Source: Cranoglanis bouderius
Taxonomy: Eukaryota > Chordata > Actinopteri > Siluriformes > Cranoglanididae
Length of the DNA stretch: 64,000 nt
Direction: 5' to 3'
NCBI GenBank assembly: GCA_023630585.1
Contig: CM042540.1
Coordinates: forward strand, 11,345,574-11,409,573
Both the position numbers and the translations under genes were made by a program. The notes below the pieces were generated by a model, which saw only the letters and a list, made by a program, of their open reading frames with translations, was not told where the DNA came from and did not search any database. Of this stretch, positions 50,386 to 60,535 are shown in pieces (position 1 is the first letter of the stretch; each line of letters begins with the position of its first letter).

Positions 50386-53300
50386 CAGATGGAAGCTGTG
50401 AAGATGGAGAGGGAAGTGAAATGTGATTAAGATGCAGACTTCACCTGCACTTTCTGCATCTGTAGACGGCCTCAGCGCTGTGGCTTTGTGCGGGGTCAAC
50501 TGCGAATACGTCTCTGGGAACGTTTTTAAGCTCTGAAATAAAATTGTTAAAATGTAAAATTAGGAATAAACTACATTATCACAGAGTGCACTTTTACAGC
50601 TATACAATACAAACACAACCAGAAAACAGTAAGGGTGGCTGAAATACCGAAAATATAAGAGCTGAACAATGCAAGACCTTCTTATGACAGATGTAGTGGT
50701 GCTTGAAAGTTTGTTAGTTTTCTACATTTCAGCATAAATATGACTGAAAACATCACCAGATTTTCACACAAGTCCCAAAAGTAGACAAGGAGAACCCACT
50801 TAAACAAATGAGACAAAAAATATTATACTTGGCCATTTATTTATTGAGGAAAATGATCCAATGTGATCTGAAAATGTTTTAGGTCATATTTATGCAGAAA
50901 TGTAGAAAATTCGAAAGGATTCACAAACGTTCACGCACCACTATATATGATATATACCACAATGTTTAGTGCTCGAACAAGACCACTGCAATATTCAGAA
51001 ATGTATAAACAATGAAAATTTTTTTAAATAAATAAAACAAATGATTTAATCAGGAAAAATCCAATGTAAGTATAGGTGTGGCTGTCTAATCTGCTAATTG
51101 TCAGTGTAACAGTAGAGTCTCAGTGTTATATAATCTCCAATATGTACACTGTATTTAATAATTATATAGTAATAATTAATAATAATAATTAATACATATT
51201 AATATTTAATAATGTCAAATATGTATAGATTTCAGCAACTAATCAAAAGCTGAGTGTAATGATATAATTATACCACAAAATAAATATATAAATACCACCA
51301 CCACCACCACTACTACTGCTACTACTACTACTACTAATAATAATAATAATAATGACAATAATGCCCAGGGAACTCGGGGCACAAGACGGGGGACACCCTG
51401 GGCAGGGTGCCAATCCATCGCAGGGCACAATCACACACACATTCACACACTACAGACAATCTGGAAATGCCAATCAGCCTGCAATGCATGCCTTTGGACT
51501 GGGGGAGGAAACCAGAATACCCCGAAGCTACTTTCCACTGATTCACATAAACGATACTGCCTCAGTATTGTTATTGATGTAAACTGCAATGCTTATATAA
51601 TTAGTCAATGACAGACTTCAAGCTGCCTCTCAGCTTGAAAATCACATTTCTGATGTAGTCCAGTGCCAGAAACACTGACAACAGCAACGTCACAACAAAC
51701 AAACAAGCTTCAGATGCAACACTCCTTACACACTCCTGGAATAAACTTTTTTTTTTAATTAATTGACTGTGTTGTCTTTCATTCTAAAATATTTCTTTGT
51801 TTTTCTTTCCCTTTTTACAACTCAGCACGTGGAGATGGAGAGAGGGGAAATGAGCATTTGCACTCATTGTGTTCACCAAGACATAAAGAAAAAAAAGAAC
51901 TATATGACACTATATGAAACTATATGAAATGACATAACAGGAGAACAAACAGGAACGATAACGTGATCTGGAGAGTATAAAGATGGCACATACCTGGAAA
52001 TTTCTCAATAACTTTCTTCAGTCGAAACTGCTTGTATACCACACTGCTGGTGTCCAGTTCACAATTCATAGCCTCATACAGCGTCAACTGGTCAAGAAAC
52101 TCCTCATTCATCCTGAACACACAAGAAACCAGCTGTTCAAAACAGTACTCAAGCTTAGGTTTTGTTTGTAAGAGCATGATAAACAGCTTTTCCAGTCATA
52201 CTTGACATCAGGTTTGATGTGCTGGAGTTTGGTATACGCCTCCTGTACACTCAGCTTTTGTGTCTTCATTAAATAAGCAGTGATGATGGCAGCACTCCGG
52301 CTCTGACCTGCATGACTGAAAAAAGAAGGATAGGGGAACCAGTTAAAAAGCAAAGTTAACAATGTTATGTTTAAAAAAAACAAAGTGTGTCTGCATGCAA
52401 GATCCTGTCCAAGTAAGGTTTGAATTATACTTGTTAATCAACTGTTGTTGGGTTTTGTTTTTGCAATTTAATGCTGATGCTAGAGCTCTGAGATGATAGC
52501 TGATGCTGAGGATGATAGCTGATACCCTCTCAGTAAGTGAGCTGACTATCTTCAAGTCTCTGTTGCTTAGTAACGTAGAACATCACGGCATGATGACGGT
52601 GTGCTTTAAAACAAGTTTGTTTCCTGTCTAACCTGTGTTGTGCACGTCAACTTCTTACATATTCACAGCACGTGTATTAAAAAAAAAAAAAAAAAAAAAA
52701 AAACCCACACATGTGGATCAGATCAGCAATCAAATCCAATCTCATTCCAAGCCTGTTATCCATAAACAGCTTTACGATGCTGTGTGAGGAGCAAAGCTTC
52801 TTTTCATTTATCAATTACAGACATGAATAGGAGGAACACCATTTTTTTCTATTGTTTTTTAAGAAGGTCACGTATGTGGGAGATTTTTCTTCCACTCCCA
52901 CATCTCTATTTAACAAAAACAAACAAACAAAAAAAGTCCGGTTTAGACCACACCCACTTCATGTATAAATATTTGGAACACTAAACAGATACAGACAGTA
53001 GCACTGCATTATAGCCCTAGTATAAAGAATACAGTACATGCAGATTTCAACACAAAATAGGTGTTTAATTGTAACAATCCTAATTACACTATCAAGGGAA
53101 ATAATCTGCACTTATAATTTTTTTATAATCATATAGCTGTGATAAAGGTAATATTAATTTACTGCTCAGCTCTGTGCATGGCCTACATTCTGAATACCTT
53201 TAGATGAAAGCATTTACCTAAAGATTAATCTACATTTATTAAAATGAAATTCTGATCCTGTATGAAGCCCAAACTGAAACCTACCAGTGAACAAGAACAG

Positions 53301-53565
53301 ATGATGTTGATCCTGATGGTGCTGATGACGATGAGGAAGAAGCATTCAGGGCATCGCTGATAAACTGTACGCAGCTGTCCAGCTTGCTAAGGAGATCTGT
53401 GGATGAATCGTCCAGCGCATGGACAAATTTGATGTGAAATCCAGACAGCTCTGGTTGTTCTGAGTCCACACTGAGGATGTGAGTGATTCCTGTGAGGGTC
53501 AGAGCTTCAGGATCCTTAAGATCTGACACAGAGCCAATATAGAGACCAGCTTCAACTGAGATCAT
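48914..53565 (-). CDS. dusp12: Dual specificity phosphatase 12, complete coding sequence in six exons
   Basis: Six coding exons (53285-53565, 52202-52315, 51994-52112, 50445-50532, 50107-50287, 48914-49063) join with consistent phases into 310 codons plus stop. The protein has an N-terminal dual-specificity phosphatase domain. The ALDDSSTDLL block carries the general-acid aspartate, and the signature HCHAGQSRS has nucleophile C94 and R100. A C-terminal zinc-binding region follows: C197 and C200 in RCRKCR, C264 and C267 in CPKC, C281 and C283 in CSCG. DUSP12 (yeast Yvh1 homologue) dephosphorylates Ser/Thr/Tyr, and its zinc domain is linked to 60S ribosome maturation and stress response. The start MISVEAGLYIG aligns with the MLEVQPGLYFG region of mammals, which have a longer N-terminus. 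A Ser-rich loop (about residues 75-89) before the catalytic strand looks longer than in mammals. Confidence 0.96.
49222..49238. repeat. (AAT)n tract, left part
   Basis: Short AAT run directly before a SINE; a longer AAT run continues after the SINE at 49598. Confidence 0.85.
49239..49597 (-). mobile_element. tRNA-derived SINE with L2-type tail, full length
   Basis: Read on the minus strand it starts GGGGGGCACAGTGGCTTAGTGG, with an A-box-like pol III promoter start, continues through the SINE body and ends in a GGATGGATGG tail. It splits an AAT microsatellite. The B box is degenerate in this copy. Confidence 0.85.
49598..49647. repeat. (AAT)n microsatellite, right part
   Basis: About 16 AAT units directly after the SINE head. 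Confidence 0.97.
49648..50106. other. dusp12 intron 5 remainder
   Basis: AT-rich intron sequence, including a TTGA repeat near 49720-49740. No other feature seen. Confidence 0.5.
50107..50287 (-). CDS. dusp12: dusp12 coding exon 5
   Basis: Acceptor CTTTCCAG just below the CA microsatellite; donor GGACAG|GTAAAA. It encodes RTLFRHSSIL, then QCTSYFIEPVQWMEEALLGV and MDGQ, ending in phase 0. Confidence 0.95.
50309..50381. repeat. (CA)n microsatellite in dusp12 intron 4
   Basis: About 36 CA units. It lies about 20 bp upstream of exon 5's acceptor, on the TG strand in transcript sense. Confidence 0.98.
50445..50532 (-). CDS. dusp12: dusp12 coding exon 4
   Basis: Acceptor ATTTCAG, then AG-CTT-AAA; donor TGCAG|GTGAAG. 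It encodes ELKNVPRDVFAVDP and the first zinc-ligand pair in YRCRKCR. Confidence 0.93.
50694..50943. mobile_element. MITE family E, copy 1, complete
   Basis: The ends TAGTGGTGCTTGAAAGTTTG and its inverse (AACGTTCACGCACCACTA) form imperfect terminal repeats with TA at each side. Lies in dusp12 intron 3. A second copy (right part) is at 61135-61361. Confidence 0.82.
51293..51353. repeat. Compound (CCA)n/(CTA)n/(AAT)n trinucleotide tract
   Basis: Three trinucleotide motifs in succession directly before a SINE fragment. Confidence 0.9.
51361..51531 (-). repeat. SINE fragment (same family as 49239)
   Basis: Central part only: CCCAGGGAACTCGGGGCACAAG to GACTGGGGGAGGAAACC. Head and tail are missing. 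Lies in dusp12 intron 3. Confidence 0.85.
51994..52112 (-). CDS. dusp12: dusp12 coding exon 3
   Basis: Acceptor TTCAG, then G-ATG-AAT-GAG; donor TTTCCAG|GTATGT. It encodes MNEEFLDQLTLYEAM, then DTSSVVYKQFRLKKV, the end of the phosphatase domain and linker. Confidence 0.94.
52202..52315 (-). CDS. dusp12: dusp12 coding exon 2 (active site)
   Basis: Acceptor TTCAG, then T-CAT-GCA; donor GTCAA|GTATG. It completes Cys94 and encodes HAGQSRSAAIITAYLMKT and the following helix to KPDV. Confidence 0.95.
52678..52703. repeat. Poly-A tract
   Basis: About 24 uninterrupted A in dusp12 intron 1. Confidence 0.9.
52970..53023. repeat. GATACA-motif repeat end, copy 3
   Basis: ACACTAAACAGATACAGACAG followed by a TATAGCCCTAG end; related to 6431-6492 and 18905-18992. 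Confidence 0.4.
53285..53565 (-). CDS. dusp12: dusp12 coding exon 1
   Basis: Starts at ATG 53565-53563 and ends at CACTG|GTAG. It encodes residues 1-93 and two bases of the catalytic Cys94 codon, so the intron interrupts the active-site codon. An upstream in-frame Met exists only if a longer first exon is used. Confidence 0.92.
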
Positions 53566-54120
53566 GGTGTTATTTAGGAGATCCTTCCTATATAAACAGC
53601 CTGGATTAGGACAGAAACAAATGGACATGAACCGATCACATACCTGATGCTGTGTACTTGTTGTATTCTTTCCTATTCTAGTGAAAAACACTCTAGTGTT
53701 TTTATTACACTTTAATTATATGTGTAGCAGTGGTTGTTGCCCAAAGACTGAGATTTTATGCAACTTTGAATGTACAAAATAAATATGTACCTGAGTGCAA
53801 TTTATAAAGACATGTAATCAACCTGCAACCATTCAGCGCACTTAGCTATAGCTTGCTATGTACAAATGTCTACGTGTGTATTATTATTTTGTTTATAAAT
53901 ATATAAGCAATTAGTAACTAGCTAGTTATATTATGTCTGTTTTAATTGTTTTACACTGTGGTACAATTTACAGATAATTTCAATGTTGTAAAACAAGTAT
54001 ATAACATTTTAAACAGTTGTAATGTGTTACCTGTGTATTCCGGACCTTTACAAAAACAGGTTCGATGAGAAACTAAAGAGAAAAAGCTGTAGTTCCGGAC
54101 TTTTTAGTTCCGGAATCAAT
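53566..54120 (-). promoter_or_regulatory. Probable dusp12 5'UTR intron, non-coding exon and ETS-rich promoter
   Basis: On the minus strand a good acceptor (GTCCTAATCCAG) precedes 53600, 35 bases before the ATG. A good donor (ACACAG|GTAACA) lies at 54031/54030. This suggests a non-coding first exon ending at 54031 and an intron of about 430 bp. Around that exon, three TTCCGG words (near 54038, 54091 and 54108) match the ETS-factor core, common in TATA-less housekeeping promoters. The transcription start is not determined. Confidence 0.5.
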
Positions 54121-54188
54121 GCGTTAGCAAAGTTTAATCACTAGAGGGCATCAAGTACCAAGTCATATAGTGTTTATTTAAATAATTT

Positions 54189-54191
<3 letters not shown>

Positions 54192-54259
<68 letters not shown>
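54192..54259. repeat. (TA)n microsatellite
   Basis: About 34 TA units, about 70 bp beyond the presumed dusp12 promoter. Confidence 0.98.
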
Positions 54260-54260
<1 letters not shown>

Positions 54261-55961
54261 CAAGTATGACGTCAGAAAGTCAAATGTCAAATGTTTGGGG
54301 TAACTGGCTATTAGGAGATGTGTGAAGCCTTTTCTTGGGTTAGCCTAATCCCTGAGCATTTGCAACAATTTTACACACAACAATTTTAAAATTAAACATT
54401 ATTTGCTTTTTAGTTTCCATGGTATGATTATGATGTGTGCTATTGGGCTACATCACATGTCATATTTTCCCATTTCATTGTTAATCTGTACTCAGAGTGT
54501 TGCAGCTAGCGATGTAGTAAATAAGCAGCAGAGATAAAAACACACAATTTAAACTGAAACACATGCAAGCTGTCTTTCTGTATTTAATATTTCATTGTTC
54601 TCTTTATTTATGATGCTTGCATCTGTTTTAAAATATGTTTAAATTTATTTAAAATAATCAATCCACACTGAGCTTATCACTTCCTATAAGATCAGGCAGT
54701 TATTGAGTAAGTCCTGAGGGATCTAATATTATTTAATTACCAGTTTCTTGAAGTAAATCACATTAGGCTTTTTAGAAGCAATTGTGCCATTACTTCAGTG
54801 AAATAACTCTGATGGCCTACTCATTTCTTGTAATCGGTATGATGCAATGTTTCTAAAGCCCTGTAGTCTGTAGTATTTGCTTTTACTGGAGCTTTAAATC
54901 TCTTGTGCTATCATGTGTGCCTGATGTGCTGCTATAAGTGTAATCCTGTCCTTTTGGCCCAGTTATGGCTGTCTCAGATGCTGTGGGTGAAAGCAGATGC
55001 TGTGACATTTATGTAAGAACTCAGTCACTCAAGAGGAACAGTATAGCCTTTCAGTAATTATACCTTTACTGGCCAGTGACATTTATGAATCCATGAGACA
55101 GCATTTTAAATGAATATTTGAATAAATAATAAGAAAGAGGCAATCAGAAGTTGGCTGTGATTAGCATTCTGAAATGCTAAACACATTGTTAAAATGTGTA
55201 TTCTGTACATTCTTACAAATTGTCTTTAAAAATCTGTGATTAAGTTTTAGATGTATAACAAATATCCTGCATTTTAATATTTGTGTTGTTTTTATTCTCT
55301 GTTATGATTTAATGAGTTTTTAATCTGGTCTCTTCTGTCAGGACATAAGTCCAATTTATGGCTACACAGTATATCATTTGTTAAGAAATACTTCGTAGTA
55401 CAATTTTCAAATAATTTCAGCGCTGTAAAACAAATGTATGACATTAAAAAAGTGTAGTGTTCTGTCTGTTCATATCAGTTCTTTACAATAACTTGTTTAA
55501 TGATAAACTAATGAGAAAAATCTTATCTCTAGTTCTGTATTATTTTATTTATTTATTTATTTATTTATTGTTCCAGTTAAATTTTTTTCTGTTGTTATTT
55601 AGTGAGGTTTTTGATCTGGCCACTCCAAGCTTTAGGTCTTTATATGGCCTATATCATTTGCTAATAAGTATTGCAATATTTGCCTTTGCAAATCTGACAT
55701 CACATGTTATGTATATGATCCCATTATTAAGTGTGTGCTGTAATCATTGTTTCCATCTCTCCATCATATCACTGATTTCTCATCATGTTAATGCTTAATG
55801 CTCCAACCATTTGTACTGATATCACTAACACAAGCCAATAAGATCAGACTACTAAAGTAGGACTAAGCTATGCTCATTTCCCTGACTTAACTCTTTATCA
55901 AACAAAAGCAAATCATACCTTGATACGTGTAAAACAATTTGGACATAGATTTTTTTCCCCT
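54260..55961. other. Non-coding DNA with diverged local repeats
   Basis: No gene is recognised. 55395-55535 resembles the dusp12 upstream region at 53955-54100, and 55290-55400 weakly resembles 55555-55690. A TTTA run lies near 55545-55570. The 113-codon open stretch at 55457 is a low-complexity hydrophobic frame and not a gene. Confidence 0.45.
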
Positions 55962-56099
55962 CTGCGATGGGTCGGCACCCCATCCAGGGTGTCCCCCGCC
56001 TTGTGCCCAGAGTCCCCTGGGATAGGCTCCAGGCTCCTCACAACCCTGTGTATGATAAATACTACAGACAATGGATGGATGGATGGATGGATGGATGGA
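55962..56099 (+). repeat. SINE 3' part with (ATGG)n tail
   Basis: CTGCGATGGGTCGGCACCCCATCC through GGGATAGGCTCCAGGCTCC, then six GGAT units. 5' truncated member of the family at 59281 and 62770. Confidence 0.85.
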
Positions 56100-56940
56100 T
56101 TTTTTCCCTTACAAATTCCTATGAATGGTTTATAAAACATCCATACACCTAAAAAACTTTACTAAATCTGTGACCTGTTTATTAATCACAGTCATCTTAA
56201 TATCACACCCATGTGAATAAACACATTAATAGAGAACTCCCCCAAATACCATTATATGCTGGAACACAAGCAATATGAACAGTAAGTTGAGTAATTAATG
56301 ATTTGATTCAAGAGATGACAGCCAAACTGAAATGTATGACAACCAATCCTGTGCTATTTATTGATCAATAGGAGAGACAGCATAGATCAGTAAACTGCCT
56401 GCTTCATTCAAATTAAAGGAGTAGTTCAACTTAAAATTCAATCAATACTAATACTGATTGATAATACTAAAAATAGCATGCTTTGAGTAGCACATTTTTT
56501 ATCATCATTACTGGATCAATTGCACTTAGTAGTACATTAACTGAATTAAAGGGGGAAAGAATCTAATTTACACAATTTCTGACTTTGCATCAACCCGGAC
56601 ATGTTTTGTCTCTGATGTTTTGCTTTAGTTTTGCTTTGGAGATAGAGATTTAATGTTACTAGCCAACCATGTAAGTCTCACCCAAAATATTGTTTCTGTA
56701 AATACATACTTATATACTCACATTTAGCTACTAATGTCATTGTTAAATAAATAAGTTTGTAAAAGTTATTTCAAGGCCAAAGAGGCAATGTGGTACCAAC
56801 TACGTTAAGGGGAAGCAATTTGGGTTGTCCAAGATCATAGATTATGAATCAATAATACGCTTTGTGTAAACAAAGTGTAATGCTAGTAAACTTTCCATGA
56901 ACCTCTCAGTACTCTTTGTGCAAGTGGTACACTTTGCCCT
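56100..56940. other. Non-coding DNA, no gene recognised
   Basis: AT-rich, with a weak copy of the small repeat from 6105 at 56575-56690. Confidence 0.4.
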
Positions 56941-56984
56941 TTATTGTTTTCTTTTTTTAATAATGGAGATGTTATGTCCTTTCC

Positions 56985-57430
56985 CATAAGCCTCAGTGCC
57001 CTTTTGTCTACATTTTACAACGCAAAGCACATAGCGCACTATTCCCCGAGCCTGAGGATGGGAGATTGGCTAATTGCGTTTTCTAAAAGTATTCTCTATG
57101 AATGTCTGAGTGATTGGCAATGTCCTGGCAATGTGAAAGCGCTTTTCCTCTAAGGGGTGACGAAGGGCCACGGCCCGTACCTTCCTATCGTACAATTGTC
57201 TCTACCCTGATCGCTTCCTTTCCAACATACGTCCAAGAGAGTTTGGCTTTGGCTTCTATTTTAATGCCGTTAAAGATGAGAGCTTCCTCCTGTATTTATA
57301 TTTTTGATCTAGTAGAGGTCTTTCTTTGTGATCCATTATAAACTAATGTACTTACAGTATGTTTCTCCCATCTTGTTATTGTGTGAGAGGTTGTTTTTCT
57401 TCTGCTGTACATACCATGCCTAATAAAAAA
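56985..57430 (+). other. Complex non-repetitive block ending in AATAAA; possible 3'UTR, ncRNA or conserved non-coding element
   Basis: About 450 bp of balanced composition in an AT-rich, transposon-filled region. No frame resembles a protein. It ends with GCCTAATAAA followed by an A-rich run, as an expressed 3' end or a retrocopy would. It matches no other part of the window. Strand is assumed from the AATAAA. Confidence 0.35.
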
Positions 57431-57474
57431 AAATAATAATAATTTTTTTTTAAAAACAGATTTTTTTTCATTGT

Positions 57475-58261
57475 TGCGATTTAACAAAGAAAAATGTATA
57501 ATTGTTAATACAGTTTATTTAACATTTATGGAAGGAGTGTCCAGTGTCAACACTTTGTAACAGTCCATAAGTTAGAGTTTTTTGTCTTATTAACTTTAAG
57601 AGAGACTAAACAAAGAGGCTGTTGAGGGAATGACTGCTACTATGTCATAAGTGATAACAGGAACTAACTTGTTTCGCGGTGTCATGAAATAGTAGAAGAA
57701 CCGGAGTTTATTTATAAGTGGAAACACATGACATATAAAGGCCATGAAACAAAACGAGGAGTAGCGAAGCAAGGTAACAACATGGACATGACATGAATTA
57801 GGCTACAACGAGAACAGACAATGACACCAAAGGACAAAATGAGTGATGTACAAGACATGACTTAAATACTAGTGCTCATTAAACAGAAATGTGAATCAGG
57901 TGCAGACAATCATCATGTGGTGTGCAGTGGCTGATGGGAATTATAGACTCTGTAGTGACACACAAATGTTCCACAACATGAACCATAACTATAAATGGTT
58001 AAAAAGCATGAAGTGTCATTCATTAATAAATTTAAAATTTTAATCGTTGACAATTGACTTTGGTACCAGAGGAATAAAACACTTTAGGACATGCTGTTAT
58101 ATGAAAATATTCCACTTTGTGGTAGGACAGTAACTCCTCTTCATGTCAGGCTTCATCGCACTGATTATTTTACTCTAAGAGCACACAAGTGTTTATTTCT
58201 TAATTAAGCAACAACTTCTGACCAATCAGAATCAAGCATTCAACAGCACTGAATGTGGTAA
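57475..58261. mobile_element. MITE family F, copy 1 (left-truncated, with an insert)
   Basis: Its right end (ACCAATCAGAATCAAGCATTC, then AACAGCACTGAATGTGGTA) is the inverse of the left end of the copy at 59760. The interior (AAAAATGTATAATTGTTAAT, then GAATAAAACA) also matches that copy in the same order. A stretch of about 290 bp at 57670-57960 has no counterpart there and looks inserted. Confidence 0.7.
57670..57960. repeat. Insert within MITE F copy 1, retroelement-like
   Basis: Sequence rich in ACATGAC and GAACAGACAATGAC-type words, similar in style to 11340-11670. Its absence from the second MITE F copy marks it as a later insertion. Confidence 0.45.
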
Positions 58262-58809
58262 AACAACCATTATTACATCGCATTGCAGAAACATAGCATT
58301 ACGGAAACGTTTGTGTTCCTACAACTAAAAATGCTATAGCAGCTTTATAAGAACACTTTCACACACTTTCAGATGTTCTTCAAATACTTAGGAATTCTTC
58401 CAGGTAACCAAAAATTCCTAGAATCACAGTGTTTGAAAAATACATATCAATCTTAATAGAATTTAGGAATTTGAAACATTTTGAATCCTGTTACAGATCA
58501 GTGTGACTTGATATATATTGATATATAAAACTACATCATCACTGTGTAACACTGTGTGTTACTATACGTCCATCCAAAGCATCATAATGTTTTGTTTTTT
58601 TTTATAGTAAGTAATAAATTCACTTGTGGTGGTGGTTTCATAATTCATTCATTAAATGAATAATAACTCAATTTCATGAGAGAGATAATAATTAAAAGCA
58701 CATTTAATCAAATTTAGTGGTTTCTGGTTATGAAGTTCCAAGCTGTTGTGTGCTGTAAACTAATGTCTGTGTGGTTCTCTCTTCTCATTACTGCATAACA
58801 GTTTTTTTT

Positions 58810-58811
<2 letters not shown>

Positions 58812-58878
<67 letters not shown>
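58812..58878. repeat. (TG)n microsatellite
   Basis: About 33 TG units. Confidence 0.98.
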
Positions 58879-58880
<2 letters not shown>

Positions 58881-59280
58881 TATCACAAGCTTCCTTCTGC
58901 TTTACATTTTCACTGATTGCATAAGACAACACATACTGCCCCTTCCCATATGACTGCTGTAATTATAGATTCATGCAACATGTTTATGACAATCCTATAT
59001 CGTTTTACTGACATTTTCACAATCCTCTAAGCATTTAGACTTAGTGTATGGATAAAGTCTATAAAAAATAAGTATTCCTTTCTTTATATTAGTGTCAGAA
59101 TGTTTTTTTGTGCAGTGTCAACATACTGGTACAACCTTCCATTCACTCTTTCGACTCTTTGTGTTTCACCTTTCGACCGATTGCAGAATATTAGCTAACG
59201 CTTCTTCCCGATATTGTCTCGTCACATTTCCGTTACGTGCAAATTTTTTTCAGATTTTGCAACAAATGTGTTTTTTTTCA

Positions 59281-59587
59281 GGGGGACACGGTGGCTTAGT
59301 GGTTTGCATGTTTGCCTTGCACCTCTGTGGTTGAGGGCTCAAATCCTACCTCCGCCTTGCGTGTGCAGAGCTTGTATGTTCTCCGGTTTCCTCCCCCAGT
59401 CTGAAGACGTGTTGTAGGCTGATTGGCATTTCCAAATTGTCTGTAGTGTGTGACTGGGTGTGCAATTGTGCCCTGCAATGGGTTGGCACCCTGTCCAGGG
59501 TGTCCCCTGCCTTGTGCCCCTAGTTCCCTGGGATAGGCTCCAGGCTCTCCCATGACCCTGTGTAGGATAAGTGGTATGGATGGATGT
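59281..59587 (+). mobile_element. tRNA-derived SINE with L2-type tail, full length
   Basis: The head GGGGGACACGGTGGCTTAGTGG carries an A-box-like motif. A B-box-like GGGCTCAAATCC lies at 59335-59346, followed by the family body and a TGGATGGATG tail. TGTGTTTT occurs on both flanks, a probable target duplication. Confidence 0.88.
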
Positions 59588-59759
59588 GTTTTGTCAATGC
59601 TGTCAGTGTTATACAGAAACGTATGACATCTTCTATTTCTCTTATTTTTTTATTATTAAGCAGGGAAACTGTACTGAGACTAGTGGTTCTTTTCTTTTTT
59701 TCGCAGAGGAGCATTGCATATTGACTATTAACTAATGCTTAATGACTAAGAAATAAAAT

Positions 59760-60470
59760 ACCGCAGCACTGTTGAATTCTCAAATCTAAATTGCTCAGAA
59801 GGTGTCGATTCATTTTCTATAACAGCTGCTCTGATCGTAGTTCTGACTGCAAAACTAATCACAGGTTTATAGTATAGTAATGTGCTCGTTCTAATACATT
59901 ATCATTTCTATAGTAACAACTCATTCACACTGACTTATATATTTAAGCCTATTAATACATAATGATTTTTTAAAAACTTGTCATCTAACAAAGGAAAATG
60001 TATCATTGTTGATTGGTGGTGTTTTTGATAAAGAGACATTTATTTAACAATTATAATGAGTCTCAAGTGTCAGAGTTTAGTAACAGTCAGAGATAAAACT
60101 GTGACTTTAAATTCTATAGGATGGAGGGCTCTGTGCTTTGTCAGTAAGTAGGTGTTTTGTTCTGTTTTAGTAACTTCAAGAGAAAGTGAAGGAACAACTG
60201 TTTATGTTGTAATGTATATGATAACAATTAATTTCACAACACTACATGTGGTAAAAGTACAGTGTACAAAAGTACAGTTAACTATTTTTAATGATTAGAC
60301 CTTTAAAAAAAAAAAAAAAGTCTAATTGTTGCCAAATTGCTGTGATATAAGATGAATAAAACATTTTGGGTGGTAACAGTAAATCCACTTCTCATCAGGC
60401 CATCACACCACCCAGTCTTTGATTATTTCCCATACTAGCTCATCCTGAAGTGTTTAATTCTTTACAATCC
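59760..60470. mobile_element. MITE family F, copy 2 (right end degraded)
   Basis: Begins TACCGCAGCACTGTTGAATTC, the inverse of the right end of copy 1. The interior matches copy 1 from 59985 onward (AAATGTATCATTGTTGATTG to GATGAATAAAACATTTTGGG). No ORF. Confidence 0.7.
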
Positions 60471-60535
60471 AGTAAAATGAACTAAAGAATAAGTAAAACT
60501 TGCCTTAAAACAGTACATAGTAAAATGACATTACT

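Noticed and set aside
55457..55798. 113-codon hydrophobic open frame
   Set aside because: It is low-complexity and overlaps TTTA repeats, with no splice or family support.
59281..59360. Possible tRNA gene
   Set aside because: A- and B-box-like motifs are present, but no cloverleaf with acceptor stem is seen; it is the head of a SINE.
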